A stretch of DNA of 64,000 nucleotides. Origin: Alphaproteobacteria bacterium (GTDB taxonomy: Bacteria > Pseudomonadota > Alphaproteobacteria > UBA3830). Of the stretch, positions 8,447 through 18,150 are shown piece after piece; positions within the stretch are counted from its first letter, which is position 1; each line of letters begins with the position of its first letter. The translations under genes and the position numbers were made by a program. The notes under the pieces were generated by a model that saw only the letters and a program-made list of their open reading frames with translations, was not told where the DNA came from and made no database searches. The DNA is taken from assembly GCA_017649895.1 (NCBI GenBank), contig JAGCFW010000003.1:248001-312000 (forward strand), written 5' to 3'.

Positions 8447-9916
8447 ATGAAATTTTCAGCAAAACTGAGGGAAATGCTTTGTTTGGACGATGAAGAACAG
8501 AAAGAATTTGAGCATCCTCTACCCAAGGAGATTTTCCGAGATTACGATATCAGAGGAATTTTCGGAAAAACTCTATTTCCTGAGCACGCTTATTATGTAG
8601 GAAGAGCTTTCGGAACCTTTCTTTACAGAAAAAATTTGAAAAAGATATGCGTCGGAAATGATTGCCGAAATTCCTCAGATACTCTGGCAGATCAACTGAT
8701 TTGGGGACTAACAAAATCAGGAATGGAGGTAGTCGAGCTGGGCATCTGCCACACTCCGATGATGTATTATACGGTGAATAAATTCGATATGGATGCCGGT
8801 ATTATGATAACAGGGTCACACAATCCCGCCGAATATAACGGATTCAAATTCATGCTGGGAAAAGATCCGTTTTACGGGGATGACATAAAAGAGATTGAAC
8901 GAATGATACGGCAACGAGACTTTATCGAATCCTGCGGACGTGAAGTAATTCTCAATGATATTTTTGTGAGTTACATAAAAGATATTTTAGATGGATTCAA
9001 ATTTTCGGATGACTTGCGCGTCGCCTGGGACATCGGGAACGGAGCGACAAGCAACGCTATCAGAGAAATAGTGAACAGAATTCCCGGTCGACACCATATT
9101 CTATTTGAAGATATGGATGGAAATTTCCCGAATCGTCAGCCGGACCCGACAGTTGCCGAAAATATCTCTTATTTGAGAAAATTTGTAAGTTATAATAAAT
9201 TTGACATAGGTTTCGCCTTCGACAGTGACGGCGACCGCCTTTGCGTAGTAAATTCCGATGGGCAACCACTGTACAGCGATCAAGTGTTTGAGATTTTTGC
9301 TGCCAATTTTTTGAAGAAAAACCCTGGGGCTCAAGTCATTTCAGACGTAAAATCATGCAACAGATTGTTTCAAAGAATCAAAGAATTGGGAGGATCTCCG
9401 ATCATGGAAAAGGTCGGACATACGTTCATAAAGGCAAGGATGAAGTCATCGGGGGCGCTACTAGCCGGGGAAATGAGCGGTCATTTTTTCTTCAAAGACA
9501 GATGGTTCGGATTCGACGACGGGATTTATGCAGCACTGCGTTGCTTGGAAATTCTCAGCGAAAATAAAGATGCTTTCAGCAATTTGCCGTACGGTATCGT
9601 AACGCCAGAAATCCGAATTAGCTGCCCGGAAGATGAAAAATTTCGGATAATAGAAAAAACAAAAGAAAAACTTCAGGGCCGAGGAATAAATTTCGCGGAC
9701 ATCGACGGCGTCCGGGTCTCCGATGAAAAAGGTTGGTGGCTAATAAGAGCCTCCAATACTCAGAATGCAATTTCTCTGAGAGCAGAAGCGGAAAAAAAGG
9801 AATATATGAAGTATCTGTTGGACGAAGTGGTTTCATACTTAAAGCCTTTCATAAAAGATATAGAACAAATACTTAAAAAATACAAAATGGAAGAGACCTT
9901 GGCGGAGCGTAAATAG
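8447..9916 (+). CDS. phosphomannomutase/phosphoglucomutase
   Basis: 489 residues starting at the ATG at 8447; an in-frame TTG at 8435 is less likely. It has the four-domain alpha-D-phosphohexomutase layout. The IFRDYDIRGIFG start is near 27. The phosphoserine loop is MITGSHNPAEYNGFKF near 128, with Ser as the phosphorylated residue. The metal-binding loop is FDSDGDRLCV near 260, and the sugar-specificity loop GEMSGHFFF is near 340. The GEMSGH form is typical of dual PMM/PGM enzymes (AlgC/ManB type). It interconverts hexose-1- and 6-phosphates for LPS or capsule sugars. It is followed after six bases by dnaG, suggesting cotranscription. Confidence 0.92.
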   Translation: MKFSAKLREMLCLDDEEQKEFEHPLPKEIFRDYDIRGIFGKTLFPEHAYYVGRAFGTFLYRKNLKKICVGNDCRNSSDTLADQLIWGLTKSGMEVVELGICHTPMMYYTVNKFDMDAGIMITGSHNPAEYNGFKFMLGKDPFYGDDIKEIERMIRQRDFIESCGREVILNDIFVSYIKDILDGFKFSDDLRVAWDIGNGATSNAIREIVNRIPGRHHILFEDMDGNFPNRQPDPTVAENISYLRKFVSYNKFDIGFAFDSDGDRLCVVNSDGQPLYSDQVFEIFAANFLKKNPGAQVISDVKSCNRLFQRIKELGGSPIMEKVGHTFIKARMKSSGALLAGEMSGHFFFKDRWFGFDDGIYAALRCLEILSENKDAFSNLPYGIVTPEIRISCPEDEKFRIIEKTKEKLQGRGINFADIDGVRVSDEKGWWLIRASNTQNAISLRAEAEKKEYMKYLLDEVVSYLKPFIKDIEQILKKYKMEETLAERK

Positions 9917-9922
9917 ATAAAT

Positions 9923-11650
9923 ATGAACAAAGATTTTGTTGAATATCTGAAGAGCCGAATCTCTATCGTGGATATAATCTCCGCTCGCATACGACTGCAT
10001 AAAGTCGGAAATGTATGGAAGGCGCTTTGCCCTTTTCATAAAGAAAAAACCGGTTCATTCCATGTAGATGAAGCCAAAGGACTATACCATTGCTTCGGAT
10101 GCGGTGCTGGTGGAGACTCGATAAAGTTCGTTATGAATTACGAAAAAGTATCTTTTTGGGAAGCAATCGAAATTATTGCAAATCAATATGGAATAGAAGT
10201 CCCGAAAAACGACTCCACACCAAAAGAAGATCCTTCGGCGAGGCTTTTCGAAATTATGAATTATTCCAAAAATTATTTCGTAGAAAGTTTAAACTCAAAA
10301 GGCAATTCAACTGCCAGGGATTATTTGAATTTGAGAAAAATCAGTAAAGAGCAAGTCGAAAAATTCCAACTGGGTTTTGCTCCTACCAGTTCAGATCTTT
10401 ACAATTTGTTGAAAAAGAAAGGATTTTCCAACGACGAGCTAGTTCGAACGGGAATTTTTATAAAATCCGACTACAAAAATGAATTTATCAATCGATACAG
10501 AGGTCGTTTGATTTTTCCGATAGTCGATGCCCGCGACAAATGCGTCGGATTCGGGGGAAGACTTTTGGAAAAATCGGAAAAAGCAAAATACATAAATTCC
10601 CCGGAAACAGAAATTTACAAAAAAAGCCAGCAGTTGTATGGATATAGTCTCGCACGCAAAGGAAAATCTCGCCAAATAATTATTTCGGAGGGATATTTAG
10701 ATGTGATTTCGCTGCACCAAGCGGGATTTGATGGGGCGGTTGCTCCGCTTGGAACATCCATCAGCGCTGCGCAAATAGGCATGTGTTGGCGAGTTTGCGA
10801 CAATCCTATCATTGCTCTGGACGGTGACTCAGCCGGAGTTAAGGCATCCTACCGTTGGATCGACAGGATCTTGACTTGTCTTGAGCCGGGAAAATCTTTT
10901 AAATTTGCAACCCTTCCCCAAGGCGCAGACCCTGATCTTTTGGTCTATAACAATCAAATTTCAACAATCACAGAAGCAATGAACAGCGCTATACCACTTT
11001 CGCAGTGGCTTTGGGACGGCGGATTTTCCCTATTCCCGTCAGAAACTCCGGAACAAAAAGCTGAACTTATCGAAATGCTGATTCAAAAAGCCGAATCCAT
11101 AAAAAATATTTCCGTAAGAAATTTTTACATTCAAGATATCAAAAATCGTCAAAGGTCCTTGTACAAAAGAAGAACACGCGTCACGAAAAAAGAAAATTTG
11201 AGGTCCGCAACTCCCGCAAAAGAAAAAATTGAGAAAATACTAGTTGTGACTCTAATAAATCACCCTTATATTATTGATAGGGTTGCAGAAGATTTTATTA
11301 AACTCGAGTTCGAGAATACCGAGATGAAGGTTTTAAAGGATAAAATTTTGAAAAATTATACGGATTTTGCTGAAGAAAATCCTCAGAGATTCGTTGAATC
11401 TATGGTACAATTACAGAGTATCACTGATAAAAATTTCGAGGATGTATTAATGCATGCGAATTTCGCGGATAAAAATGTCTCCGACGATACTGCTTTCGCC
11501 GGATGGTCTGAGTTATTGAAGAGACATTTGTCCGAGCCTCTGTTGGACAGGGATCTGCAAAAGGCGTCGTCGAATTTCGTTTTTTCAGAGGATAATTGGC
11601 AAAAATTGAAAGCATTGAAAAGTGAAGTCTTAAACCGCAGGAAGAGATAG
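9923..11650 (+). CDS. dnaG: DNA primase
   Basis: 575 residues. The N-terminal CHC2 zinc ribbon is intact, with C36, H39, C57 and C60 (KALCPFHKEKTGSF...YHCFGCGAGG). The TOPRIM core has the acidic EGYLDVISLHQAGF segment near 255 and ALDGDSAGVKA near 299, carrying the conserved DxD. The C-terminal helicase-interaction part is weakly conserved, as usual. It makes RNA primers for the replication fork. rpoD follows nine bases later, the classical macromolecular-synthesis pairing; rpsU is not next to them here. Confidence 0.96.
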   Translation: MNKDFVEYLKSRISIVDIISARIRLHKVGNVWKALCPFHKEKTGSFHVDEAKGLYHCFGCGAGGDSIKFVMNYEKVSFWEAIEIIANQYGIEVPKNDSTPKEDPSARLFEIMNYSKNYFVESLNSKGNSTARDYLNLRKISKEQVEKFQLGFAPTSSDLYNLLKKKGFSNDELVRTGIFIKSDYKNEFINRYRGRLIFPIVDARDKCVGFGGRLLEKSEKAKYINSPETEIYKKSQQLYGYSLARKGKSRQIIISEGYLDVISLHQAGFDGAVAPLGTSISAAQIGMCWRVCDNPIIALDGDSAGVKASYRWIDRILTCLEPGKSFKFATLPQGADPDLLVYNNQISTITEAMNSAIPLSQWLWDGGFSLFPSETPEQKAELIEMLIQKAESIKNISVRNFYIQDIKNRQRSLYKRRTRVTKKENLRSATPAKEKIEKILVVTLINHPYIIDRVAEDFIKLEFENTEMKVLKDKILKNYTDFAEENPQRFVESMVQLQSITDKNFEDVLMHANFADKNVSDDTAFAGWSELLKRHLSEPLLDRDLQKASSNFVFSEDNWQKLKALKSEVLNRRKR

Positions 11651-11659
11651 GAGCAAAAA

Positions 11660-13498
11660 ATGAATGCAGTTTCAAATTCGAAGGTAAATGAGAGTATTGA
11701 GGAAAAAGAGGAGAGTCAGAAAAAAGATAATTCTTCTGAAGCCCAGTTCGCTGCCTTGATATCTTTGGGAAAAGAGCGCGGATACATAACCTATGATGAA
11801 CTGAACGATGCTCTTCCTAAAGAAAAATTTTCTTCGGAAAAAATCGACATTGCCGTGTCCAGTCTCTCCGGAATGGGAATTCAGCTGGTTGAAACGGAAG
11901 AAGCAGAAACTTTCCATCGCGAAAAAAATCACTCCCATCCGGCACAGAAGATAGAACAAAATAATAATGATCTTCTTCGAACGGATGACCCTGTCCGCAT
12001 GTATCTCAGAGAAATGGGAAATGTCGAATTGCTTTCCCGTGACGGAGAAATCGAACTTGCGAAAAAGATCGAGCAGGGATACGCAGAAGTTCTCGGCGGT
12101 TTGAGCGAAAGTCCGAGAACTTTTGATAAATTCGCCGAATGGATAGAAGCCTTGAAGGAACACAAAATTATGCTGAGAGAAATCCTTCAGCTGGACAACG
12201 GAATGAAGGATGAAGAGGAAGAATCAACGGACTCCGAGAATGATGATGACTTGGAGGAGGATGAAAATTCCTCTGAAGACTCGGAAGAATCCAAGGAAAT
12301 CAGCACTGAAGACGATAACTTGATTCCCACGATCATCGACAGCCTGCAAAAAGTCATAGAAATGCATAATGCGATTCTCAAAAAGAAGAACCCTTCAACA
12401 AAACAAAAGCAGGGATTAGTGAACGCCGTCTCGGAGTTGAGGCTTAACCAAAAAACAATCGAGGCTATGTGCGAAGAACTTTATGTTTTGAATCGAAAAT
12501 TGATCAAGAGCGAAAGCGCACTCCTGAAATTGGCTCAGGACAACGGCATAAGCCGCGAGGGATTCCTGAAAAATTACCTCGGAAATGAAACTAACTCCGA
12601 TTGGGAAAATTCCATGTTGAAGTTCTCGAACTGGAGCAAATTTTTCAAGAATTGCGCCAAAGAGATTTCCGAACATCAATCGCTGGCAAAGGAAGTCGAG
12701 AAAGAATCCCGATTGCCACTCGGGGTATTCAAAAAATTAGTCGCATGCATTCAGAAGGGCGAAAGATGCGCGACTCGAGCAAAAAAAGACATGATCGAGG
12801 CCAACCTGCGTCTAGTTATATCCATCGCCAAAAAATACACCAACCGCGGTCTGCAATTTCTGGACCTGATTCAGGAAGGTAACATCGGACTGATGAAGGC
12901 GGTGGACAAGTTCGAATACCGTCGCGGATACAAATTTTCGACCTACGCCACTTGGTGGATTCGCCAAGCCATCACTCGCTCCATCGCAGACCAAGCACGA
13001 ACCATCAGAATTCCGGTTCACATGATCGAAACGATAAACAAAATCGTACGGTCATCCAGGCAGATGCTGAATGAGACAGGGAAGGAGCCAACTCCGGAAG
13101 AATTGGCCGAACGTCTGCATATGCCGCTGGAAAAGGTTCGTAAGGTTCTGAAAATTTCAAAAGAGCCAGTCAGTTTGGAAGCACCTATCGGAGACGAGGA
13201 CGATTCGCACCTCGGAGATTTCATCGAGGATAAAAACATCGCGCAGCCGGTGGAGTCTGCGGTTAACGAGAACCTGCGTGAAACAACAACTTTGGTGCTG
13301 GCAAGCCTTACTCCGAGAGAAGAGCGCGTCCTGAGAATGAGATTCGGGATAGGTATGAATTCCGACCACACTTTGGAGGAAGTCGGACAGCAGTTTTCGG
13401 TCACCCGTGAACGTATTCGACAGATCGAGGCGAAAGCTCTCAGAAAATTGAAACACCCTAGCCGTTCGAGGAAACTGAAAACGTTTTTGGATTCGTAA
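11660..13498 (+). CDS. rpoD: RNA polymerase primary sigma factor (sigma-70)
   Basis: 612 residues, typical for an alphaproteobacterial RpoD. A region 1.1-like segment lies at about 25-90. Region 1.2 is at about 110-135 ([21 protein letters not shown]). The non-conserved region includes a strongly acidic Glu/Asp/Ser run at about 183-220. Region 2 is at about 375-455 ([21 protein letters not shown] and [20 protein letters not shown]), region 3 follows, and region 4 ends with the helix-turn-helix [17 protein letters not shown]. Ribosome binding site AGGAGC. Housekeeping promoter recognition; the TTGNNN-17-TANNAT promoters seen in this window fit it. Confidence 0.97.
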   Translation: MNAVSNSKVNESIEEKEESQKKDNSSEAQFAALISLGKERGYITYDELNDALPKEKFSSEKIDIAVSSLSGMGIQLVETEEAETFHREKNHSHPAQKIEQNNNDLLRTDDPVRMYLREMGNVELLSRDGEIELAKKIEQGYAEVLGGLSESPRTFDKFAEWIEALKEHKIMLREILQLDNGMKDEEEESTDSENDDDLEEDENSSEDSEESKEISTEDDNLIPTIIDSLQKVIEMHNAILKKKNPSTKQKQGLVNAVSELRLNQKTIEAMCEELYVLNRKLIKSESALLKLAQDNGISREGFLKNYLGNETNSDWENSMLKFSNWSKFFKNCAKEISEHQSLAKEVEKESRLPLGVFKKLVACIQKGERCATRAKKDMIEANLRLVISIAKKYTNRGLQFLDLIQEGNIGLMKAVDKFEYRRGYKFSTYATWWIRQAITRSIADQARTIRIPVHMIETINKIVRSSRQMLNETGKEPTPEELAERLHMPLEKVRKVLKISKEPVSLEAPIGDEDDSHLGDFIEDKNIAQPVESAVNENLRETTTLVLASLTPREERVLRMRFGIGMNSDHTLEEVGQQFSVTRERIRQIEAKALRKLKHPSRSRKLKTFLDS

Positions 13499-13592
13499 TC
13501 CGCAACGTTTTCCGGTTTAACGAATTTTTGCCGTATACTTAACTAAATTCTTGTGAATGGTTGCTTGCTCGGTAATCTTCTGGATACAATCA

Positions 13593-13617
13593 GGGCGGTC
13601 TGAGGATCGCCCTTTTT
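13593..13617 (+). terminator. intrinsic terminator of the dnaG-rpoD operon
   Basis: GGGCGGTC-TGAG-GATCGCCC is an eight-pair stem with one G-T wobble and a four-base loop, followed by TTTTT. It lies just before the convergent gene that ends at 13635. Confidence 0.85.
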
Positions 13618-13634
13618 CGTGTTTTTTGGGCCAA

Positions 13635-15035
13635 TTATTCTCTCTTCATATCTATCTCTGCTTGATAATATGCGCTGAATGGCGCCAAAACTGACCAGAT
13701 ATTTTTTAGTAATAATCCAACTTTTTCCTTTAAACTGTCCCAAAAACGTTTAAATGAATTCAAATTGGACAAATGCTGGGATGACATTCGGTAAGTCTTC
13801 ACATTTAAATCTTCTTTATTGGAAAAATTGTATGTTTTTTCATTCGATAGCTCTAGCTTTTCCCAAAAATCCGTTACTGAGGAAGAATAGGAATAAAGCC
13901 ATGGAGTTCCTTTTGATGATACATCACCAAATCCGGCTACTCCCCGTCCACGACATTCTACTCTATCATATTTTTCAGAAGAATCCACATAGATTTTCGT
14001 TCTTACGTGATGAAACTCCCCAGCTCCCAAAGTAGCTCCCATATTGATAACAGGAGGAATATGAATGGATAAGCCAGATCTTTCGATACCGTCAAAACCT
14101 TCTTCAATATTTAATAATTTTTCTTTGGGCAAATCTATAACTTTCATGTGCGACTTAGAAAGAAAAGCACTGAACGCCATTCCATTATGAAAATCCCTAA
14201 CAATTCCTCCAAACATTCCATCACTGAAAGAATATGAAATCTCAGGACTTCGATTGTAATCTTCTTTAAATTCTCCTCTATAAATTCTGTACGTATTTAT
14301 GGGAGCATTATCTTCTCTTACCACAAGATCTGCAATCATCGCCTTAAACTCATTGGATAAATTTAAGATAGCATACATCAGATTATGTTGACAGAAGAAT
14401 CCTGAATCATAAACTTTTTTCACGTTCGTTGAAATATTTTCCAACAGCTGCCCGACTACGTTTTTTTTATCTTCCTCTTTGCTAATTTCCCATCCTAAAA
14501 TGCCTTCAAAAGAGCTTATTCTGTCATTTGTTTTCCAAAAATATGATTGAACATTGTCACTATTCATGTAATTGTTACAAAAATCTTCAATTTTTTCAGG
14601 AGTCTTATCATCTATGCCAAAACTAATTTGACCTTCTTTAGACACAGCCCCCCAAACAGGATTAACTACAACAAGATTTATAACATCCGTCTGACAATTC
14701 TTCATTTGAGAAACTATCTCATTAAGATAGAAATCCCACCAAAACAGCTGATACAAACTTTTCGGAATAAAAGCTACTTTTGCAGATGGATCCACTGATT
14801 GAATCTTCTTTTTCAGGAATCCGCTCTCATCGTTTATTATCTCATTTTTATCTTCTTCCGATAGCTTTGCAGCTCGCTCTGAATCTAATTGCGTTACAAA
14901 ACTATTTTCCACAATCGCCTTGTAAACTGATGCCTTTTGATCATCTCCAACATTTAAACAAACAGGGACAAAATTACCTGCCAACAATTCAAACGAACTT
15001 AATAAACTTCCAACGACTAACGCTAATTTTTTCAT
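13635..15035 (-). CDS. exported protein of unknown function
   Basis: 466 residues from the ATG at 15035. This start has GGGAG upstream and puts a signal peptide (MKKLALVVGSLLSSFELLAG) at the N terminus; an in-frame ATG at 15092 would add 19 residues ahead of it. The mature part is mixed alpha/beta with no repeats or membrane helices. A Gly-rich stretch (IPPVINMGATLGAGEFHHVRTK, about 360-380) and a Ser/Tyr-rich LYSYSSSVTDFW segment are the most distinctive parts. I do not recognise a family. It is convergent with rpoD and separated from rpmA by a terminator, so probably transcribed alone. It belongs to the window's many Sec-exported proteins of unknown role. Confidence 0.6.
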   Translation of the reverse strand: MKKLALVVGSLLSSFELLAGNFVPVCLNVGDDQKASVYKAIVENSFVTQLDSERAAKLSEEDKNEIINDESGFLKKKIQSVDPSAKVAFIPKSLYQLFWWDFYLNEIVSQMKNCQTDVINLVVVNPVWGAVSKEGQISFGIDDKTPEKIEDFCNNYMNSDNVQSYFWKTNDRISSFEGILGWEISKEEDKKNVVGQLLENISTNVKKVYDSGFFCQHNLMYAILNLSNEFKAMIADLVVREDNAPINTYRIYRGEFKEDYNRSPEISYSFSDGMFGGIVRDFHNGMAFSAFLSKSHMKVIDLPKEKLLNIEEGFDGIERSGLSIHIPPVINMGATLGAGEFHHVRTKIYVDSSEKYDRVECRGRGVAGFGDVSSKGTPWLYSYSSSVTDFWEKLELSNEKTYNFSNKEDLNVKTYRMSSQHLSNLNSFKRFWDSLKEKVGLLLKNIWSVLAPFSAYYQAEIDMKRE

Positions 15036-15131
15036 GTTTTTGACTCTCCCTTCCGAAATCAAACAACTATTCAAACGCCTAAGTTTTACCATATGTCTAG
15101 CTTGTTTACAATAACGATTTTGACTCTTAAC

Positions 15132-15156
15132 AAAAAAGGCTCCCGGAGGAGCCTTT
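15132..15156 (-). terminator. intrinsic terminator of the rplU-rpmA operon
   Basis: AAAGGCTCC-TCCG-GGAGCCTTT read on the minus strand, followed by a run of T, 26 bases after the rpmA stop codon. Confidence 0.88.
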
Positions 15157-15181
15157 ACAGAAAGGATAAATTTTGTTTTGA

Positions 15182-15436
15182 TTACTCAGAAATCACTGAT
15201 ACAGTGCAGCGTCCCTGGGCATTCTTGGAAAACTTTACAATTCCGTCCGCTGTCGCGAAAATGGTGTGATCTTTTCCTAAACCGACATTTTCCCCGGCCT
15301 TCATTTTTGTTCCGCGTTGTCTGACGATAATGTTACCCGCCTTTACCGCCTGACCACCAAAACGCTTTACACCTAATCTTTTACTTTCCGAATCGCGCCC
15401 GTTCTTAGAACTTCCACCGGCTTTTTTTGTTGACAT
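15182..15436 (-). CDS. rpmA: 50S ribosomal protein L27
   Basis: 84 residues with the characteristic N terminus [20 protein letters not shown] and [10 protein letters not shown]27 reaches into the peptidyl-transferase centre through its N-terminal tail. No Firmicutes-type cleavable extension is present. Gene order rplU-rpmA, 11 bases apart, as in most bacteria; obgE does not follow. GGAG ribosome binding site. Confidence 0.97.
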   Translation of the reverse strand: MSTKKAGGSSKNGRDSESKRLGVKRFGGQAVKAGNIIVRQRGTKMKAGENVGLGKDHTIFATADGIVKFSKNAQGRCTVSVISE

Positions 15437-15447
15437 TTGCTGACTCC

Positions 15448-15759
15448 TTAACCTTTGATGCTATCGATCTTCAAAATGGTCGAAATCTGGCGATGACCAT
15501 TCTTTCTGCGATAGTTTTTACGACGACTCTTTTTGAAAACCATAACCGTCTTGTGCTTCTTATGTTCAATAACGCTCGCGGACACGGAGGCATTCTTAAC
15601 ATAAGGAGTTCCGATTTTCACATCCCCGTCTTTTTCAACCATCAGAACGTCACTGATTTCCAACTTAGCGCCCAAATCAAGAGACAACTTCTCGACAGAA
15701 ATAAAATCGCCTTCTTTTACTTTGTACTGTTTACCGCCTGTTTTCATAACTGCAAGCAT
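15448..15759 (-). CDS. rplU: 50S ribosomal protein L21
   Basis: 103 residues: [20 protein letters not shown] at the start and the basic [16 protein letters not shown] near 78-93, both diagnostic of L21. A 23S rRNA-binding protein of the large subunit. AAGGAAT precedes the ATG. Confidence 0.97.
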   Translation of the reverse strand: MLAVMKTGGKQYKVKEGDFISVEKLSLDLGAKLEISDVLMVEKDGDVKIGTPYVKNASVSASVIEHKKHKTVMVFKKSRRKNYRRKNGHRQISTILKIDSIKG

Positions 15760-15835
15760 AACTTAATTCCTTTTAACTTATACGAGACTTACTATTAATT
15801 CATTTTGTTAAAAATTTCAAGAGGGCAATAAAAAC

Positions 15836-15864
15836 TTGCATAAAAACTTTTTTACAAATAGAAT
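15836..15864 (+). promoter_or_regulatory. sigma-70 promoter of the GT25 gene
   Basis: TTGCAT (15836-15841), an exact 17-base spacer, and TAGAAT (15859-15864), 56 bases before the ATG at 15921. Confidence 0.65.
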
Positions 15865-15920
15865 CGCTTCAGGATTGCGTAAACTCAGAATTATGACTGG
15901 GAAAAATCAAGGAAGGATTT

Positions 15921-16742
15921 ATGTTCAATTTTTTGTTTAACAAATCGCGTTCGGATTTTAAGATTCACGCGGGGTTTGCTCCCAATTCTGTCGGGGCTTT
16001 TTTAATAAATCTCGACAGAGCGACAGAACGTTTGGAATTCGTTAAACCGAACATCGATCAGTTAGGATTTCCCGTTGAAAGAATTTCGGCAGTCGACGGA
16101 AAATTGCTTTCGGAGGAAGAACTTCGCAAGGTTTGTGATTACAAAAAATTCAAAGGCTATTTTAAGATGCTGCCGGAACGGGGAACTATCGGTTGCTCTC
16201 TGAGTCACGAAAAAGCACTGGAAAGATTTTTGGAATCCGAATATGAATTCGCACTGATATTTGAGGATGATGTAATATTTAATCCGCATGAGCTGAGGGA
16301 GTGCGTCAACAGAGCCATAGAAAAAAAAGATCTCTGGGATATTCTCAATTTTGAAACATTTCATGATGGATTTCCCTTTAAAATTGCAGATCTTTATGAA
16401 AATAAAAATATGTCTCTGTATTTTACACCTGTAACTCATGCTGGTTGTTATTTAATAAATCGATGCACTGCGAAAAAACTTTTGGAAAAATTTTATCCGA
16501 TCATTATGCCTTTTGATCATTATTTTGCTGCATCGTGGGAATTCGATATAAAATTCGTCGGAGTCGAGCCTCGCATAGTAAAACAAAATTTCGGAAATTC
16601 GCAAATTAAATCCGAATCGACTAAAAAATTCAACTGTAGAAGAGTAAAACTCAGCAACACCGTGTTTAATATTCGCAGAGTAATTGTCGGTTTCATGTAC
16701 AATCTGTACCTGTTTATAAAAAATTTGATGAATCAAAAATAG
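15921..16742 (+). CDS. glycosyltransferase family 25 (LPS/surface glycan)
   Basis: 273 residues. GT25 hallmarks are in order: AFLINLDRATERLEFVKP near 28-45, VERISAVDGKLLS near 55, GTIGCSLSHEKALE near 90, and the metal/donor-binding FEDDVIF near 112. THAGCYLINRCTAKKLL near 175 completes the fold. This family (LgtB/LpsA, Lic2A) adds galactose or similar sugars to lipooligosaccharide. It acts in the cytoplasm on lipid-linked or core acceptors; the basic C terminus may associate with the membrane. The gene stands alone with a GGAAGG ribosome binding site and its own promoter. Donor and acceptor sugars cannot be read from the sequence. Confidence 0.88.
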   Translation: MFNFLFNKSRSDFKIHAGFAPNSVGAFLINLDRATERLEFVKPNIDQLGFPVERISAVDGKLLSEEELRKVCDYKKFKGYFKMLPERGTIGCSLSHEKALERFLESEYEFALIFEDDVIFNPHELRECVNRAIEKKDLWDILNFETFHDGFPFKIADLYENKNMSLYFTPVTHAGCYLINRCTAKKLLEKFYPIIMPFDHYFAASWEFDIKFVGVEPRIVKQNFGNSQIKSESTKKFNCRRVKLSNTVFNIRRVIVGFMYNLYLFIKNLMNQK

Positions 16743-16842
16743 CGGTTTGGCATTGAAAATTTCAGAATTTTTTTATGGTCGTAAATAATTCGTTAACAAA
16801 TATTGGTTATGGTGTTAGTATATGGTCCGTGTTGTGGGTAAT

Positions 16843-18024
16843 ATGAAGATATATTTAGTCGGTGGCGCAGTAAGGGATCAAATAATGGGAGTCGTTCCGA
16901 ACGACAAGGATTATGTCGTGGTCGGGGCTACTATCGAGGACATGCTTAAGAGAGGCTTTCATCCCGTAGGAAAGAGCTTTCCCGTTTTTATCCGAAAAGG
17001 TTCAAATGAAGAATATGCCCTTGCCCGTAAAGAAGTAAAGACAGGTCCTAAACATACCGATTTTGGCTTCTTTTTCGACAAATCAATAACACTGAAAGAT
17101 GACCTGGTCAGGCGCGACTTCAGCTGCAACGCAATAGCCTACGACATTGAAGAAGATAAGATCATCGATTATCACGGAGGAGTTGAAGACATTCACAACA
17201 AAATTCTCCGACATATCAGTCCGCATTTTGTTGAAGATCCGCTTCGAGTTATAAGGTTATGCCGATTCGCAGCCCAATTGAACTTTTCAGTTGCAAGGGA
17301 AACCATGAACTTGGCACGGGATATGGTACTTCAAAATCAGCTGGAAAATCTCTCCGCTGAAAGAATTTGGGGCGAGATAAAAAAAGCTTTGCGCTATCCG
17401 AATTTCTACAGATTTATTGAAGTCGCTCACGAATGTTTCGCTCTGAAGAAAATTCTATCCGCTGTTGAAAAACTTTGGTTCGTCAAGAAAGATTCTCGAG
17501 AAGCAACCCTTGCGGAACATACCATAGACTGTCTGAAAAATGTAAGTAAGGATAACGAAATAGTAAAGTTTGCGACTCTGCTGCATGATGTTGGGGAAAC
17601 AAAATTTTTTGGTCCGAATCACTCGTGTGAAGATTCGGAACAACGTGGTGTTCAGATAATAAAAGACATTTGTCACAATCTGAAAATTCCAAATGATTTT
17701 CGAAGTTTTGCGGTGTTTGTATGTAAGAACTACAAAAAGTTCCAACAGGTAAACCAAATGGATATCGAGCAACTGCTGGATCTGACGGACGAGTACATAA
17801 AGAGGACACCGGCGGATTTCGAGAATTTCATGGCCATTTGTAAGGCTGCTGTACCCAATGCTGATTTTAAAAATTCCGAGCGAAAAATTCGAGATATCTA
17901 TAAAATTCTGTCGAAAGTAAAAGCAAATCAAATGCCGGACTTCGACTCCATAAAAAAAGATTCCGAGTTTAAAGATAAATATCGCAAATTTAAACTGGAA
18001 ATCTTACAAAAACACGGATTTTAG
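16843..18024 (+). CDS. cca: CCA-adding tRNA nucleotidyltransferase
   Basis: 393 residues from the ATG at 16843, beginning MKIYLVGGAVRDQIMG; an in-frame ATG at 16822 adds seven residues and neither has a strong ribosome binding site. The polymerase-beta-type catalytic site is GGAVRD with the DKD carboxylates near 22-24. VRRDFSCNAIAYD (near 92) and the ERIWGEIKKAL region follow. An HD phosphohydrolase motif (ATLLHDVGETKFF) lies near residue 247, as in the Escherichia coli enzyme. It repairs or completes 3' CCA ends; the tRNA-Pro in this window encodes its own CCA. Confidence 0.93.
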   Translation: MKIYLVGGAVRDQIMGVVPNDKDYVVVGATIEDMLKRGFHPVGKSFPVFIRKGSNEEYALARKEVKTGPKHTDFGFFFDKSITLKDDLVRRDFSCNAIAYDIEEDKIIDYHGGVEDIHNKILRHISPHFVEDPLRVIRLCRFAAQLNFSVARETMNLARDMVLQNQLENLSAERIWGEIKKALRYPNFYRFIEVAHECFALKKILSAVEKLWFVKKDSREATLAEHTIDCLKNVSKDNEIVKFATLLHDVGETKFFGPNHSCEDSEQRGVQIIKDICHNLKIPNDFRSFAVFVCKNYKKFQQVNQMDIEQLLDLTDEYIKRTPADFENFMAICKAAVPNADFKNSERKIRDIYKILSKVKANQMPDFDSIKKDSEFKDKYRKFKLEILQKHGF

Positions 18025-18150
18025 AAAAATCCGAATAATTTTTTAAGATTTTCGCGAAATTTCGACGGATTGTTAACCTTATTTTAGAATAATTCATTTT
18101 ATAAAAAGCTATGTTATCGTTGTAGACATAGAGGAGGCACAAAGAAGAAA

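Noticed and set aside
13018-13404. 128-codon leftward ORF inside rpoD
   Set aside because: It is the Ser-rich mirror of a highly conserved sigma-factor region.
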